64,000 nucleotides of DNA from an uncultured Anaerolineae bacterium (GCA_937944445.1 CALDYP010000023.1:62001-126000); one strand, 5' to 3'. Counted from the first letter of the stretch, positions 7,741 to 16,387 are shown. Numbers and translations are program-made. Notes: a model not told the origin generated them from the letters alone.

Positions 7741-10064
7741 TAGAGCGCGTCACAACGTGGTTGGCGAACCAGCTCGGCCGGCCTCAGAAGCAGGTTCAGC
7801 TTTACCTAGAGCGCGCCGTTGTGAGCGTGGCGGCGCTGCTCTTTGCCAGCGCCACCACGTTGATCGTCGTTTACGATGACTTGATGCTGACAGGGCGTGA
7901 GGCTGCCAGCTTGCGCGTGGGTGAAGTTGCGCCGATCAACATCAATGCTCCCCAGTCGCTCACCTTTGTGAGCAGTGTCCTCACGAACGATGCGCTGGCC
8001 GCTGTGGCGAACGCCGTTCAGCCAGTCTATGACCCCCCCGACCCGAACATCACACGCCAACAGACGCAGCTTGCGCAGCAAATTCTCGCGTTCATCCGCG
8101 ACGTCCGCGAGGACATCTACGGCACGTTTGACCAGCGTGTGGCTGACCTGAACGCCATCAGCGCTGTCGCCCTGCCTGAGGATGTCCGCCGCCGCATCCT
8201 CGAATTCAGCGATGAAAACTGGGAAGCCATCGCCAGCGAAGTGCTCACTACGCTTGCCTTTGCCATGCGCGAGTCCATCCGCGAAGCGGACTTGCCGCGG
8301 GTGCGCGCGCAGCTTGGCAATCAAGTGTCCGTGCGCTTCAACGAAGAAGAACGCGCCGCCATCGTTGCCCTCGTGGCTGACCTCATCCGACCCAACACGT
8401 TTCTGAACAGCGCCGCCACCGAAGCCGCCCGCGCCGAGGCCCAAGCCCAAGTGGTCCCGATCACCCGCACGGTGATCCGCGGAGAGCGCATCCTCTCGGA
8501 GGGCGAACTCATCAGCCCGCTCGCTCACGAGGCGCTCGACGCGCTGGGGCTGCTCACCTCTGCGGAGCTGGACATCCGCGTGATCGCTAGTGGGTTGATC
8601 GTCGTGCTGTTGGTGATGGCGCTGGTGGGGCTTTACCTCGCGCAGTACAACCCGCTGCTGCTCTATCAGAACGTGCGCATGTTGGCGCTGCTGAGCAGTG
8701 TGTTCATCCTCATGCTGCTGGCCGTGCGGCTGCTGGCGCTGGACGGCTATCAAGCGGTGTTCCCGTATGCGCTGCTGGCGCTGTTGTTTGTGGCAATCGC
8801 AGGGACGCACGAGGCGCTCATCGGCACGTTGGCGCTGGGCATCCTCAGCGGCTACATGGCGGATGGCGCGCTGGAGGTAGCAGCGCTGACGATCATCGGG
8901 GGCTGGGTGGGGGCGCTGACGCTGCGCAACACCCAGCGTTTGAACGCCTTCTTCCTCAGCGGCGCGATTGTGGCCGTGGTCAACATGGCTATTCTAGTTG
9001 CGTTCCGTTTTGGCGTGTCTGATGGCATCGCGCGCGGGGACTTGATCGGCAGTTTAGCGCTGGCCTTCCTCAGCGGGGTCGTGCTGCTGCCAGCCATCGC
9101 CATTGCGCTGATGTTCGTGCTGACGCAGTTGTTTAACCTGCCAACGGCGCTGCGGCTGCTGGACTTAAGCCAGCCGAACAAACCGATGCTTCAACGGATG
9201 CTGCGCGAAGCCGCCGGGACGTATCAGCACAGCTTGCAAGTGGCCAACCTTGCCGAGCAAGCCGCCCAGCGCATCGGCGCAAACGCTCAGCTAGTGCGCG
9301 TGGCTGCGCTCTACCACGACATCGGCAAGATGGAAAACCCGCTCTTCTTCACCGAGAACCAGCCTGACCCATCCTTGAACCCCCACAACAAGCTCAACGA
9401 CCCCTACCGCAGCGCCGCGATCATCATCGAGCACGTCACCAAAGGCGACGAGATGGCGCGCGCCGCCGGGCTTCCCCCCCGCCTGCGCGATTTCATCCTT
9501 GAGCATCACGGCACAACTCGCGTGAGCTACTTCTATCGGGTCGCGTTGGATCGCGCCAATGGTGACGCCAGCCAAGTGGACAGCAGCGCTTTCGAGTACC
9601 CCGGGCCACGCCCCCGCTCGCGTGAGACGGCCCTGCTGATGTTGGCCGACACGTGTGAAGCGACCGTCCGCAGTATTCAACCTAGAACGCGCACGGAAAT
9701 CGCCCGCATCGTCCGAGAGATGTTCGACGCCAAGCGCGAGGAAGGGCAGCTTGACGACAGCGGCCTCACGCTCACCGATCTCGCCCAGACCGAAGCCGTG
9801 TTCATTGAAATCTTCCAAGGGATGTACCACCATCGCATTAAATATCAGGAAGACAACAAGACGACTGGCAGCTTACCAACGGTCGTCATAGCCGATGTAC
9901 CCGCTGAGCGCCGCACCACTGACGAAGTGCCATCTGCGCGGCGCTCGGTTGAAGTAACCGCCGTCCAGCCTGAAACTGGAGACGACGAGCCGTTAGACGA
10001 AGTGCCGCGCCTGCCGCGCCCAGACAGCAGCAAAACGAGCACACCGCCACCCACTACGGAGTAA
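7737..10064 (+). CDS. pgpH: 7TM-HD phosphodiesterase, PgpH-like (c-di-AMP hydrolase)
   Basis: A 775-residue membrane protein with the PgpH layout: one N-terminal transmembrane helix (about 29-46), an extracellular 7TMR-HDED sensor domain to about 280, a cluster of membrane helices (about 281-490), and a cytosolic HD domain with QHSLQVANL, ALYHDIGKM and LEHHG metal-binding motifs (about 497-610). The C-terminal 60 residues are charged and Pro/Thr-rich, probably disordered. Family members hydrolyse cyclic di-AMP and so control osmolyte and wall homeostasis. It is coupled to yqeY and followed by ybeY and dgkA, the arrangement also seen in Firmicutes, though phoH is missing. Confidence 0.92.
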   Translation: MIERVTTWLANQLGRPQKQVQLYLERAVVSVAALLFASATTLIVVYDDLMLTGREAASLRVGEVAPININAPQSLTFVSSVLTNDALAAVANAVQPVYDPPDPNITRQQTQLAQQILAFIRDVREDIYGTFDQRVADLNAISAVALPEDVRRRILEFSDENWEAIASEVLTTLAFAMRESIREADLPRVRAQLGNQVSVRFNEEERAAIVALVADLIRPNTFLNSAATEAARAEAQAQVVPITRTVIRGERILSEGELISPLAHEALDALGLLTSAELDIRVIASGLIVVLLVMALVGLYLAQYNPLLLYQNVRMLALLSSVFILMLLAVRLLALDGYQAVFPYALLALLFVAIAGTHEALIGTLALGILSGYMADGALEVAALTIIGGWVGALTLRNTQRLNAFFLSGAIVAVVNMAILVAFRFGVSDGIARGDLIGSLALAFLSGVVLLPAIAIALMFVLTQLFNLPTALRLLDLSQPNKPMLQRMLREAAGTYQHSLQVANLAEQAAQRIGANAQLVRVAALYHDIGKMENPLFFTENQPDPSLNPHNKLNDPYRSAAIIIEHVTKGDEMARAAGLPPRLRDFILEHHGTTRVSYFYRVALDRANGDASQVDSSAFEYPGPRPRSRETALLMLADTCEATVRSIQPRTRTEIARIVREMFDAKREEGQLDDSGLTLTDLAQTEAVFIEIFQGMYHHRIKYQEDNKTTGSLPTVVIADVPAERRTTDEVPSARRSVEVTAVQPETGDDEPLDEVPRLPRPDSSKTSTPPPTTE

Positions 10065-10069
10065 GCGTA

Positions 10070-10552
10070 ATGCCCTTTGATGTGATTGTTCACAACGAAC
10101 ACGGCTACCCTATTGACACAACCGCCCTACAGCAAGCAGCGCTGGCCGTGCTGAACGCCCACGACGTAGCGCCAGACACCACCTTGAGCGTTGTGCTGCT
10201 GCCCGACGAGGACATCCGCGCGCTGAACCAGCAGCACCGCAGAGTGGACGCGCCGACGGATGTGCTTTCGTTCCCCGCGGAGGAACTGCCCGAGGGCATC
10301 GACGAAGCCCCCTACTTGGGCGATGTGCTGATCGGCTTCCCGTATGTGCAAGCGCAGAGTGAACGCGAGGGCTTCCCGCTCGCTGAGAGCCTCATCCTCA
10401 TGGTGGTGCACGGCGCGCTGCACCTGCTGGGCTACGATCACGACACCCCCAACAACCGCACCGAGATGTGGGAAGTGCAAGCTGTCTTGCTGGAACAGTT
10501 AGGGGTACGCCCTGAGATCGTGCTGGCCTATGAACAAGAACATGATGAGTAA
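10070..10552 (+). CDS. ybeY: Endoribonuclease YbeY, 16S rRNA maturation
   Basis: Zinc-dependent RNase for 16S rRNA 3'-end maturation and ribosome quality control. The diagnostic histidine motif HGALHLLGYDHD (H-x3-H-x5-H) lies near residues 113-124. Upstream are LNQQHRRVDAPTDVLSFP and YLGDVLIG, both characteristic. Length 160 is normal. It starts 5 nt after pgpH and overlaps the dgkA reading frame by 23 nt at its end. Confidence 0.95.
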   Translation: MPFDVIVHNEHGYPIDTTALQQAALAVLNAHDVAPDTTLSVVLLPDEDIRALNQQHRRVDAPTDVLSFPAEELPEGIDEAPYLGDVLIGFPYVQAQSEREGFPLAESLILMVVHGALHLLGYDHDTPNNRTEMWEVQAVLLEQLGVRPEIVLAYEQEHDE

Positions 10553-10982
10553 ACTCTACGACCGCCTGACGAGCACATCGCGCATCGACCCTCATGATTA
10601 CGCGATGAAGACCAGCCGCAACCGCCTTGAGAGCCTCGGCTACTCGCTGGCGGGGTGGCTCTATATGCTGCGCTGGCAGAAGAACACGCGCATCATGTCC
10701 GTGGCTAGCGTTGCCGTGCTGCTGCTGAGCGCGTGGCTGGGGCTGGACCGGCTAGAATGGGCGTTGATCATCATCGCTATTACCATCGTGTGGCTGACGG
10801 AGTTCTTGAACGCAGGCATTGAGGCCGCCATCGACGTTGCCACGCAGGAATATCATCCGATGGCCCAAGTAGGCAAAGACGTCGCCAGCGCGGCGGTGCT
10901 GCTGGGGGTGATCGCCAGCGTGCTGGTTGGGCTGCTCGTGCTGGGGCCGCCGCTGCTAGCTCGGTTGGGCATTTTGAGTTGA
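10530..10982 (+). CDS. dgkA: Diacylglycerol/undecaprenol kinase (DgkA family)
   Basis: Small integral membrane lipid kinase of the DgkA family, likely phosphorylating undecaprenol or diacylglycerol for envelope lipid recycling. The N-terminal half has the amphipathic NRLESLGYSLAGW segment. Three membrane helices follow, with the catalytic signature WLTEFLNAGIEAAIDVAT and the later GKDVASAAVLL. Length is 150; ATGs at 10542 and 10545 are alternative starts, since no strong ribosome-binding site favours the first. It overlaps ybeY and is followed at once by the GH18-like gene. Confidence 0.9.
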   Translation: MNKNMMSKLYDRLTSTSRIDPHDYAMKTSRNRLESLGYSLAGWLYMLRWQKNTRIMSVASVAVLLLSAWLGLDRLEWALIIIAITIVWLTEFLNAGIEAAIDVATQEYHPMAQVGKDVASAAVLLGVIASVLVGLLVLGPPLLARLGILS

Positions 10983-11002
10983 AGAACGAGGGGGAACGCA
11001 AC

Positions 11003-12196
11003 ATGAGCACTGCGCGTGAACGCCGCGAAAAACGCCGCCAGCAGGCCGCCGAACACCCTTCATTACGCCCCAAAGAGAGCCGACAGGTGCGCGCGCTTGG
11101 GGAACGCCCGCGCCGCCGCATCAACCTACTCGGCAAAATTTCATTTAGCCAGTGGTGGTTGTTCGTGCCAGCGGCCATCGTGCTGGCGATCGTTCTCGTC
11201 GCCATCTTGCGCGCCATCAACCCGCCTGCTGCGCCGCGCCCCGGCAACGCCATCTGGCTGGATCGCTCGTTTAGCTACAGCGCCCCAACCGATAACGAGC
11301 TGGCGGAGCTGGTCGACGTCCTCAAGGCACACCAGATCGGCACGATCTACCTGTACGCCAGCAGCATGAAGGCTGATGCGACGTGGTCAGGGGCGCAGGG
11401 GCAAAATGACCGCTTCATCGAAGTGGAATCGCTGGTCAAGAACAACTCAGATCGTTTACAGGCGCTCGCCCCACAGATCCAAGTGCTGGCGTGGATCGAA
11501 GTCACGGCGTCCCTGCCGGAGTACCGCCTCAACAGCCCACAGGTGCGCGCGTCCATCCGCGACTTTGCGGGGCGCATGGTCAACGGGTTAGGGTTTGAAG
11601 GCGTCATGCTCGACATCAAGCCTGTCGCCAACGACAACCCTGATCTGCCGATCATCCTGCGCGAAGTGCGCGCTGAGATCGGCTTGAACCGCTTGCTGGC
11701 GGTGGCCGTCCCGGCTGACCTCACCCCGTTAGACACAGACCTCGCGCTGCCGCCGTTCATCGCGCCCGGCACGCTGTGGAGCGCCGACTACAAGCGCCGC
11801 GTGTCGATCCAAGCGGATCAGATGGTCGTGAGCGCCTACAACAGCTACATCGCCGACCAAGTTGAGTACATCCGTTGGGTGGCCTATCAAGTGGACTCGT
11901 TCACGCGCGCGCTGACCGAAGAGATCCCGTCGCCTAGCCAGCTGTTGATCGGCATCCCGAACTACACGCTGCTCGACCCGCCCGACCCCAACCCACACAT
12001 CCCCATCGTGGAGACGCTGGCCGGGGCGCTGGACGGCGTGGCGATTGCCGTGCGCGATCTGTCAGCGGCGCAGTTCGCGCGCTTTACGGGCGTGGCCATC
12101 TTCACTGATCGCCCTCTCACTGCCGCTGATTGGGCGCTCATGCGGCAGAAGTACCTTGATGCGCCGCTGCGCCCGCTGGTCGAACAAACGCGCTAA
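11003..12196 (+). CDS. Membrane-anchored GH18-like TIM-barrel protein, catalytic motif degenerate
   Basis: A 397-residue protein with a very basic cytosolic N-terminus ([11 protein letters not shown]), one transmembrane helix (about 51-70) and a large outer domain. Segments such as IGTIYLYASS, IQVLAWIEV, the core strand GFEGVMLDIKPV (about 196-207) and MVVSAYNSY look like strands of a GH18-type barrel. The usual DxxDxDxE is not intact: the core keeps one Asp and has Lys-Pro where the catalytic Glu is expected. I therefore suspect a glycan-binding or differently catalytic relative. Start chosen at the ATG after GAGGGGGA. It follows dgkA closely. Confidence 0.7.
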   Translation: MSTARERREKRRQQAAEHPSLRPKESRQVRALGERPRRRINLLGKISFSQWWLFVPAAIVLAIVLVAILRAINPPAAPRPGNAIWLDRSFSYSAPTDNELAELVDVLKAHQIGTIYLYASSMKADATWSGAQGQNDRFIEVESLVKNNSDRLQALAPQIQVLAWIEVTASLPEYRLNSPQVRASIRDFAGRMVNGLGFEGVMLDIKPVANDNPDLPIILREVRAEIGLNRLLAVAVPADLTPLDTDLALPPFIAPGTLWSADYKRRVSIQADQMVVSAYNSYIADQVEYIRWVAYQVDSFTRALTEEIPSPSQLLIGIPNYTLLDPPDPNPHIPIVETLAGALDGVAIAVRDLSAAQFARFTGVAIFTDRPLTAADWALMRQKYLDAPLRPLVEQTR

Positions 12197-12208
12197 AGGA
12201 GTTGATCG

Positions 12209-13039
12209 ATGGTTTGTCAAGCGTACCTGCTCAGCTCAGAGGGGCTTCACCCTGCGCCGTGGTCAGGCGACTCACTGGCCGCAACTGCCCCGTATGAACC
12301 CACCGACGGCGTCTACACCATCACCAACACGTACCACACGACGCAGGTGCTCAAGCTGGACGCTCACCTCGACCGCCTAGAAGACAGCGCCGCCCGCGCG
12401 AGCATCCCACTCGTGCTGGATCGCCAGCGCCTGCGCGCCGCCCTGCGGCAGATCATCGAAGGCGCTGGCTGGGGCGATGTGCGCTTTCGGATCACCGTCG
12501 GACGCGACCAACCCGAGGTGCTCATCCTGTCGATTGAGCCGTTTCACCCCCTGCCGGCTCACCTGCTGACGGAGGGCGCGCGCGCCATCACCGCGCCGAA
12601 CAGCGCCCGCCACAACCCTGAAGCCAAAACGACTGATTGGGCGCTGCGGCGGCGGCAGCTTCAGGACGCCATGCCTGAGGGCATTTACGATACCTTCCTG
12701 CTGGACGCCGACGGCTACCTGATGGAAGGGCTGGCCAGCAACTTCTACGCAATCCTTGACGGCACGCTTTACACTGCTGGGTCAGGCGTGTTGAAGGGCA
12801 TCAGCCGGCAGATCGTGCTGGAGGTCGCCCCGCAGGTGCTGCCCATCAAGTTGGAAGCCGTGCACGTCTCGCAACTCCCACAGATGCAAGAGGCCTTCCT
12901 CAGCAGCAGCAGCCGCGGCGTCGTGCCAGTTGTTGAGATTGACGGGGTCGCCATCGGCGATGGGCGAGTGGGCGAGAAAACGCAAGCGCTGCGCCACGCC
13001 TATCAGGCGTGGGTCACAGCGCATCTTGAAGAGCTTTAA
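12209..13039 (+). CDS. Class IV PLP-dependent aminotransferase
   Basis: Fold-type IV PLP enzyme (family of branched-chain aminotransferase IlvE, D-amino acid aminotransferase and aminodeoxychorismate lyase PabC). The PLP lysine is K140 in NPEAKTTDW. E173 in GYLMEGLASNFYAI contacts the cofactor, and LKLDAHLDRLEDSA forms the N-terminal substrate-side motif. GVLKGISRQIVLE and FLSSSSRGVVPV complete the fold. At 276 residues it is closer to the DAAT/PabC size than IlvE. Substrate cannot be assigned. GGAG precedes the ATG; it is the last gene of the plus-strand run. Confidence 0.88.
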   Translation: MVCQAYLLSSEGLHPAPWSGDSLAATAPYEPTDGVYTITNTYHTTQVLKLDAHLDRLEDSAARASIPLVLDRQRLRAALRQIIEGAGWGDVRFRITVGRDQPEVLILSIEPFHPLPAHLLTEGARAITAPNSARHNPEAKTTDWALRRRQLQDAMPEGIYDTFLLDADGYLMEGLASNFYAILDGTLYTAGSGVLKGISRQIVLEVAPQVLPIKLEAVHVSQLPQMQEAFLSSSSRGVVPVVEIDGVAIGDGRVGEKTQALRHAYQAWVTAHLEEL

Positions 13040-13041
13040 CT

Positions 13042-13230
13042 TTAGAGTTCGCTGCAATCCCACATGAAGCCGCAGCGCCCGCAGCGCACCTTGCAAGCCA
13101 GCTTGAACGTGTCTGCGCCACACGCCGGGCAGACTGTGCTCAGCGTGTAGTTGGGCAGCGGCAGCCGCGGTCGCTCAGGGGCGACGGGCAGCTCAGCAGG
13201 CGGCGGAGGAATTGACTCTTGTTCGTCCAT
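13042..13230 (-). CDS. Small zinc-ribbon protein
   Basis: A 62-residue protein with a proline-rich N-terminal half and a C-terminal zinc ribbon made of two knuckles, CPACG and CGRCG, ending in the aromatic FMWDCSEL. The four ribbon cysteines are well spaced for one zinc ion. Such proteins often bind nucleic acid or another protein, but the role is unknown. It converges with the aminotransferase gene (2-nt gap). Confidence 0.7.
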   Translation of the reverse strand: MDEQESIPPPPAELPVAPERPRLPLPNYTLSTVCPACGADTFKLACKVRCGRCGFMWDCSEL

Positions 13231-13270
13231 ACAGCAGAGTGTAGCTCAGACGTGCGCGCCCGGACAAGCG

Positions 13271-13612
13271 CTAGGCACGCCGCACAATAACCGCCGTCCC
13301 GCTGAAGCTGACCATCAGCATCCCGTTGTCCGACCCCAACGCTTCAAAGTCAAGGTCAGCGCCGATGATCGCGTTTGCGCCCATCTCCTGCGCCCGCTGA
13401 ACGATTTCTTGCAGCGCGGCCTCTTTCGCTTCGATGAAGGTGCGCTCGTATGCGCCGCTGCGCCCGCCGATGAAGTTCGTGATGCCCGCTGAGATGTCCC
13501 GAAAGAAGTTCGCCCCCAAGATTACCTCGCTTGAGACGACGCCCAAATACTGCTCGATCTGGTAACCTTCCAGTGTGTTCGTCGTCGTGATGAGAAAGTT
13601 TTTGGCTTTCAT
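13271..13612 (-). CDS. UPF0145/YbjQ family protein
   Basis: A 113-residue member of the YbjQ/UPF0145 family of small pentameric-fold proteins of unknown function, sometimes called heavy-metal-binding domain proteins. The family pattern is clear: LITTTNTLEGYQIEQYLGVV, then GANFFRDI, an EAKEAAL helix, and the C-terminal GANAIIGADLDFEAL followed by MLMVSFSGTAV. The start is the ATG preceded by AGGAG 6 nt away; the open frame above it overlaps the tRNA gene and is not coding. Confidence 0.9.
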   Translation of the reverse strand: MKAKNFLITTTNTLEGYQIEQYLGVVSSEVILGANFFRDISAGITNFIGGRSGAYERTFIEAKEAALQEIVQRAQEMGANAIIGADLDFEALGSDNGMLMVSFSGTAVIVRRA

Positions 13613-13673
13613 CGTGCGCTCCTGTGTGAAGACCCTATTCACAGTACGCACGAGGCCGCGCGCGCGTTGCAGC

Positions 13674-13702
13674 AAAAAAAGCAGCCCTGAATCAGAGCTG
13701 CT
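13674..13702 (-). terminator. Rho-independent terminator of tRNA-Cys
   Basis: On the minus strand a GC-rich hairpin (arms AGCAGC and GCTGCT, extended inward by CTG/CAG) is followed directly by seven T residues. It begins about 8 nt after the tRNA 3' end, so it terminates the tRNA unit. Confidence 0.85.
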
Positions 13703-13709
13703 TTTGCTG

Positions 13710-13780
13710 AGGCGACTGCCGGAATCGAACCGGCGTAAACGGTTTTGCAGACCGGTGCCTAACCACTCGACCAAGTCGCC
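13710..13780 (-). tRNA. trnC: tRNA-Cys (anticodon GCA)
   Basis: A 71-nt tRNA that folds into a full cloverleaf: acceptor arms GGCGACT and AGTCGCC with discriminator T73, D-arm around GGTCGAGTGGTTAGGC, anticodon stem CCGGT/ACCGT-like around the loop CTGCAAA, and T-arm CCGG-TTCGATT-CCGG. The GCA anticodon and U73 both indicate cysteine. CCA is not encoded. It has its own promoter and terminator. Confidence 0.97.
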
Positions 13781-13790
13781 ATTTGTTAAC

Positions 13791-13819
13791 ATTATAGCCA
13801 CAACCTTGATGGGCGGCAA
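13791..13819 (-). promoter_or_regulatory. Promoter of tRNA-Cys
   Basis: A perfect -10 TATAAT (13791-13796) and a -35 TTGCCG (13814-13819) are separated by 17 nt. The -10 lies 10 nt before the tRNA 5' end, so transcription should begin within a few bases of it. Confidence 0.75.
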
Positions 13820-13848
13820 GGATGAGTGGCGTCATCAAACGCCCAGAC

Positions 13849-13877
13849 TTGCGCATTTTGCCCCGCAGCGGCACAAT
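13849..13877 (+). promoter_or_regulatory. Candidate promoter of a leaderless acidic membrane-protein gene
   Basis: -35 TTGCGC (13849-13854), 17-nt spacer, -10 CACAAT (13872-13877). The -10 ends 7 nt before the ATG at 13885, which would give a transcript with no or almost no 5' leader. There is no ribosome-binding site before that ATG, consistent with this reading. Confidence 0.45.
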
Positions 13878-13884
13878 CATCATC

Positions 13885-14478
13885 ATGACCGACAACCAAC
13901 CAGAAATTCCCGAAACGCTAGACGACCCGATCAGCCCCGCCGAGCCGCACGCAGAGGCTGCGCCCTTCGCTGCTCACAGCGACGAGGGCGAAGCCGTCAG
14001 CGCAGCAGAAGCGGCAGAGGAAGAACCGACCAGCCCGCTTGACGCCCCAGCCGACACGAGTGAGGCCGAGTCCGACGCCCTTGAGTCGTTCACACCTGCT
14101 GAACCCGACGTAGACGCGGCCCTTAGCGCCCTGAGCAGCTTAACCGTGCTCGCTGTGGACGCGCCGCGCGAGGCCTTCGACCCTCAAGCGGTCATCCTCA
14201 GCGAGGAGCTGCCACAGCCCCCGCTGGCGACGCTCGAACGCGGCACCACCCCTTCGGTCGTCCCGGCGCTGTTGATGATCGCCGTCGGCGTCTTCCTCAC
14301 GTTCTATCTGGCCAGCGGCAACCCGATGCCCGCGTCGCAGCACCTCATCGGCGGCGGGTTGATCCTCTTCGGGATTTCATCGGTCACGTGGTGGCTCGGC
14401 ACAAACCGCTGGGCGCGCGGCAGCTTACTCGTGGGCTTGGCCTGCATCGCAGGCGGCGCGGCGCTGTTCTTGGTCTGA
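13885..14478 (+). CDS. Acidic protein with C-terminal membrane helices, unknown function
   Basis: A 197-residue protein whose first 110 residues are Glu/Asp/Ala/Pro-rich and probably disordered. Three closely spaced hydrophobic segments follow (around VVPALLMIAVGVFLTFYLA, LIGGGLILFGISSVTWWLG and GSLLVGLACIAGGAALFLV). I recognise no family. The ATG at 13885 is preferred over one at 13822 because the upstream part lies in the tRNA-Cys promoter and a -10-like box sits exactly 7 nt before 13885. Its stop codon shares a base with the next gene's start (TGATG). Confidence 0.65.
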   Translation: MTDNQPEIPETLDDPISPAEPHAEAAPFAAHSDEGEAVSAAEAAEEEPTSPLDAPADTSEAESDALESFTPAEPDVDAALSALSSLTVLAVDAPREAFDPQAVILSEELPQPPLATLERGTTPSVVPALLMIAVGVFLTFYLASGNPMPASQHLIGGGLILFGISSVTWWLGTNRWARGSLLVGLACIAGGAALFLV

Positions 14479-15554
14479 TGCGCATCGCCATCGACGCCAG
14501 CCGCTGCACCGTCCCGCACCCGACCGGCACGGAGCACTACGCGCTTCAGCTCATCCGTCACTTGATCCACGCCAACGACGCGCGCTCACGCCCCCATCAG
14601 CTTACGCTCTACTTTCGTGACGCCCCAGCGCCGAGCTTGTTCCCACCCTCCCCGAACGTCCAGCCGCGCGTGATCCCGTTCCGTCGGCTGTGGACACACT
14701 TGCGGTTCGCGGCGGCGCTCTGGCGCGACCGCCCAGATTGGACGTTCGTCCCCGCGCACACCCTGCCGTTTGCTCTCCGCGGGCGAGCGATGGTCACCGT
14801 GCACGATCTGGGTTACGTCTGGTTCCCGCAGGCGCACCGCCGCGCTCAGCGCCTCTACCTTGACTTGACGACGCGCTACAGCGCCCACCGCGCCGACCTC
14901 ATCCTCGCCGACAGCGCTGCGACACGCGACGATTTGACTCGCGTCTATCAAACGCCAGCCGAAAAAATTCACGTCGTCTATCCGGGCGTGGAGCCGCCGC
15001 CTGTGCGCCCTGTCGATCTACACGCGGTCTACGGCGTTCCGTCGCGCTACTTCCTGTTCATCGGAACGCTTCAGCCGCGCAAGAACATCGCCCGCCTCGT
15101 GCAAGCTCATCAGCGCTACCGCCAGCAAACCGGCGACACCGCCGCGCTCGTGCTAGCCGGTGGCAAGGGCTGGCTGTACGACGAGCGCTGGACAGCAGGC
15201 GCAGACGGGGTAATCGTCACGGGCTACGTCGATGAGCGCCACAAGGGGGCGCTGCTGGCGGGGGCGCTCGCGTTGGTCATGCCGTCGCTGTACGAGGGCT
15301 TCGGCTTCCCCGTGCTGGAGGCGATGCACTGCGGCGCGCCGGTCATCGCCAGCCGCACCAGCAGCCTGCCAGAGCTGGTCGGGGACGCCGGGCTGCTCGT
15401 CAACCCGCTGGACGTGAGCGATATCGCGCGCGCCATGCAGCAGGTGGTTGACCCTGCAACGCGCGAACGGCTGGCCGCTGCAGGCCGCGCCCAAGCGGCC
15501 CGCTTCACGTGGGAAGCCGCCGCGCAGCGCGTGCTCGCGCTGTGGGATCAGTAG
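14478..15554 (+). CDS. Glycosyltransferase family 4
   Basis: A 358-residue GT-B fold transferase. The N-terminal acceptor domain begins MRIAIDASRC and contains VTVHDLGYVWFP. The C-terminal nucleotide-sugar domain holds YFLFIGTLQPRKNIARLV, the GT4 signature EGFGFPVLEAMHCGAPVIAS (E..G...EAM) and a terminal DVSDIARAMQQV helix. It probably adds a hexose to a lipid or polysaccharide; donor and acceptor cannot be read. The ATG overlaps the previous stop by 1 nt, which puts it in an operon with the acidic membrane protein. Its 3' end overlaps the convergent ligase gene by 7 nt. Confidence 0.9.
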   Translation: MRIAIDASRCTVPHPTGTEHYALQLIRHLIHANDARSRPHQLTLYFRDAPAPSLFPPSPNVQPRVIPFRRLWTHLRFAAALWRDRPDWTFVPAHTLPFALRGRAMVTVHDLGYVWFPQAHRRAQRLYLDLTTRYSAHRADLILADSAATRDDLTRVYQTPAEKIHVVYPGVEPPPVRPVDLHAVYGVPSRYFLFIGTLQPRKNIARLVQAHQRYRQQTGDTAALVLAGGKGWLYDERWTAGADGVIVTGYVDERHKGALLAGALALVMPSLYEGFGFPVLEAMHCGAPVIASRTSSLPELVGDAGLLVNPLDVSDIARAMQQVVDPATRERLAAAGRAQAARFTWEAAAQRVLALWDQ

Positions 15555-16387
15555 GATTTCGGCCTGAGCAGGCGCGCGCTGTGCGACTCGCGGGGTGCGC
15601 CGTCTGCCAGCAGGCCAACGGTCAGCGATTCCACGTAGAGGCACATCTCCCACGGGATAGCCACGTCGTCGCGGCTGAGCGGTCGATCCGTCAGCGTGAT
15701 CGGCGCGTCGCGGATGACGGCAATCGGGGTAGCTTCGTCGCGCTCGCCCATCACCAACTGCGCCGCCACACACAGCGCGTCCGCCATGCTGCGCTGCGTG
15801 ACGGCCATCGGATTGCCGAACAAGTCCAGCTTGCCGCGCTCGTCTTGCAGCGGCTCAAAGCCGGACATCGCCAGCGCGACGCCCGTTGTGCCCCAGCGCC
15901 CGGGGACTAGCCAGCTATCCGTCAGCAGCACGCCCAAGCGCACGCCGTAGCGCGCTTCCAGCGCCAGCCGAATCGCGCGGGCGGTGGCGTAGGCGTCCGC
16001 AGGCAGCAGCACGGCCAGCCCATTGGGGATGTTGGAACGGTCGATGCCAGCGTTGGGCGAGATGACGCCCTCGCGCCACGTGAGCAGAAATCCCAGCGGA
16101 ATGCCGCCGAAGATGTGTTCTGACTCGTCGATGACGAGCTGCGCCAGCGCGGGGTTCATGTGGTAGCGCTCGGCCAGCGCCGCGGCTTGCTCGCTGACGC
16201 GCACCTCGTCCAGCTTGACGATGCGCCCTTGACTGATGGCAACATACTTCGACGACAGCGCGATCACGTCGCCTGACTGAGGGGTAACGTCCGCGTCGCG
16301 CAGCGCGTCACAGATCACGGGCACGAGGTCAAACGCCGCGTCTTTTACTGGCGCTTTAACCGGCAGGATAGTCAATGTAGGAGACAT
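15548..16387 (-). CDS. CofE-like coenzyme F420-0:L-glutamate ligase family protein
   Basis: A 279-residue protein of the F420-0:gamma-glutamyl ligase (CofE/FbiB N-domain) family, which adds glutamate to F420-0 using GTP. Typical pieces are GDVIALSSKYVAISQGR, LAERY, the metal/GTP region SPNAGIDRSNIPNG, RYGVRLGVLLTDSWLVPGRWGTTGVALA and QRSMADALCVAAQLVMGE. The start is the ATG giving MSPTLTILPV; upstream codons are not needed by the family. No other F420 gene is nearby, so involvement in F420 synthesis is inferred from family only. Confidence 0.82.
   Translation of the reverse strand: MSPTLTILPVKAPVKDAAFDLVPVICDALRDADVTPQSGDVIALSSKYVAISQGRIVKLDEVRVSEQAAALAERYHMNPALAQLVIDESEHIFGGIPLGFLLTWREGVISPNAGIDRSNIPNGLAVLLPADAYATARAIRLALEARYGVRLGVLLTDSWLVPGRWGTTGVALAMSGFEPLQDERGKLDLFGNPMAVTQRSMADALCVAAQLVMGERDEATPIAVIRDAPITLTDRPLSRDDVAIPWEMCLYVESLTVGLLADGAPRESHSARLLRPKSY

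Noticed and set aside
13613-13819. Extended N-terminus of the UPF0145 protein reading through the tRNA-Cys region
   Set aside because: It would translate the tRNA gene and terminator; the ATG with AGGAG at 13612 fits the family.
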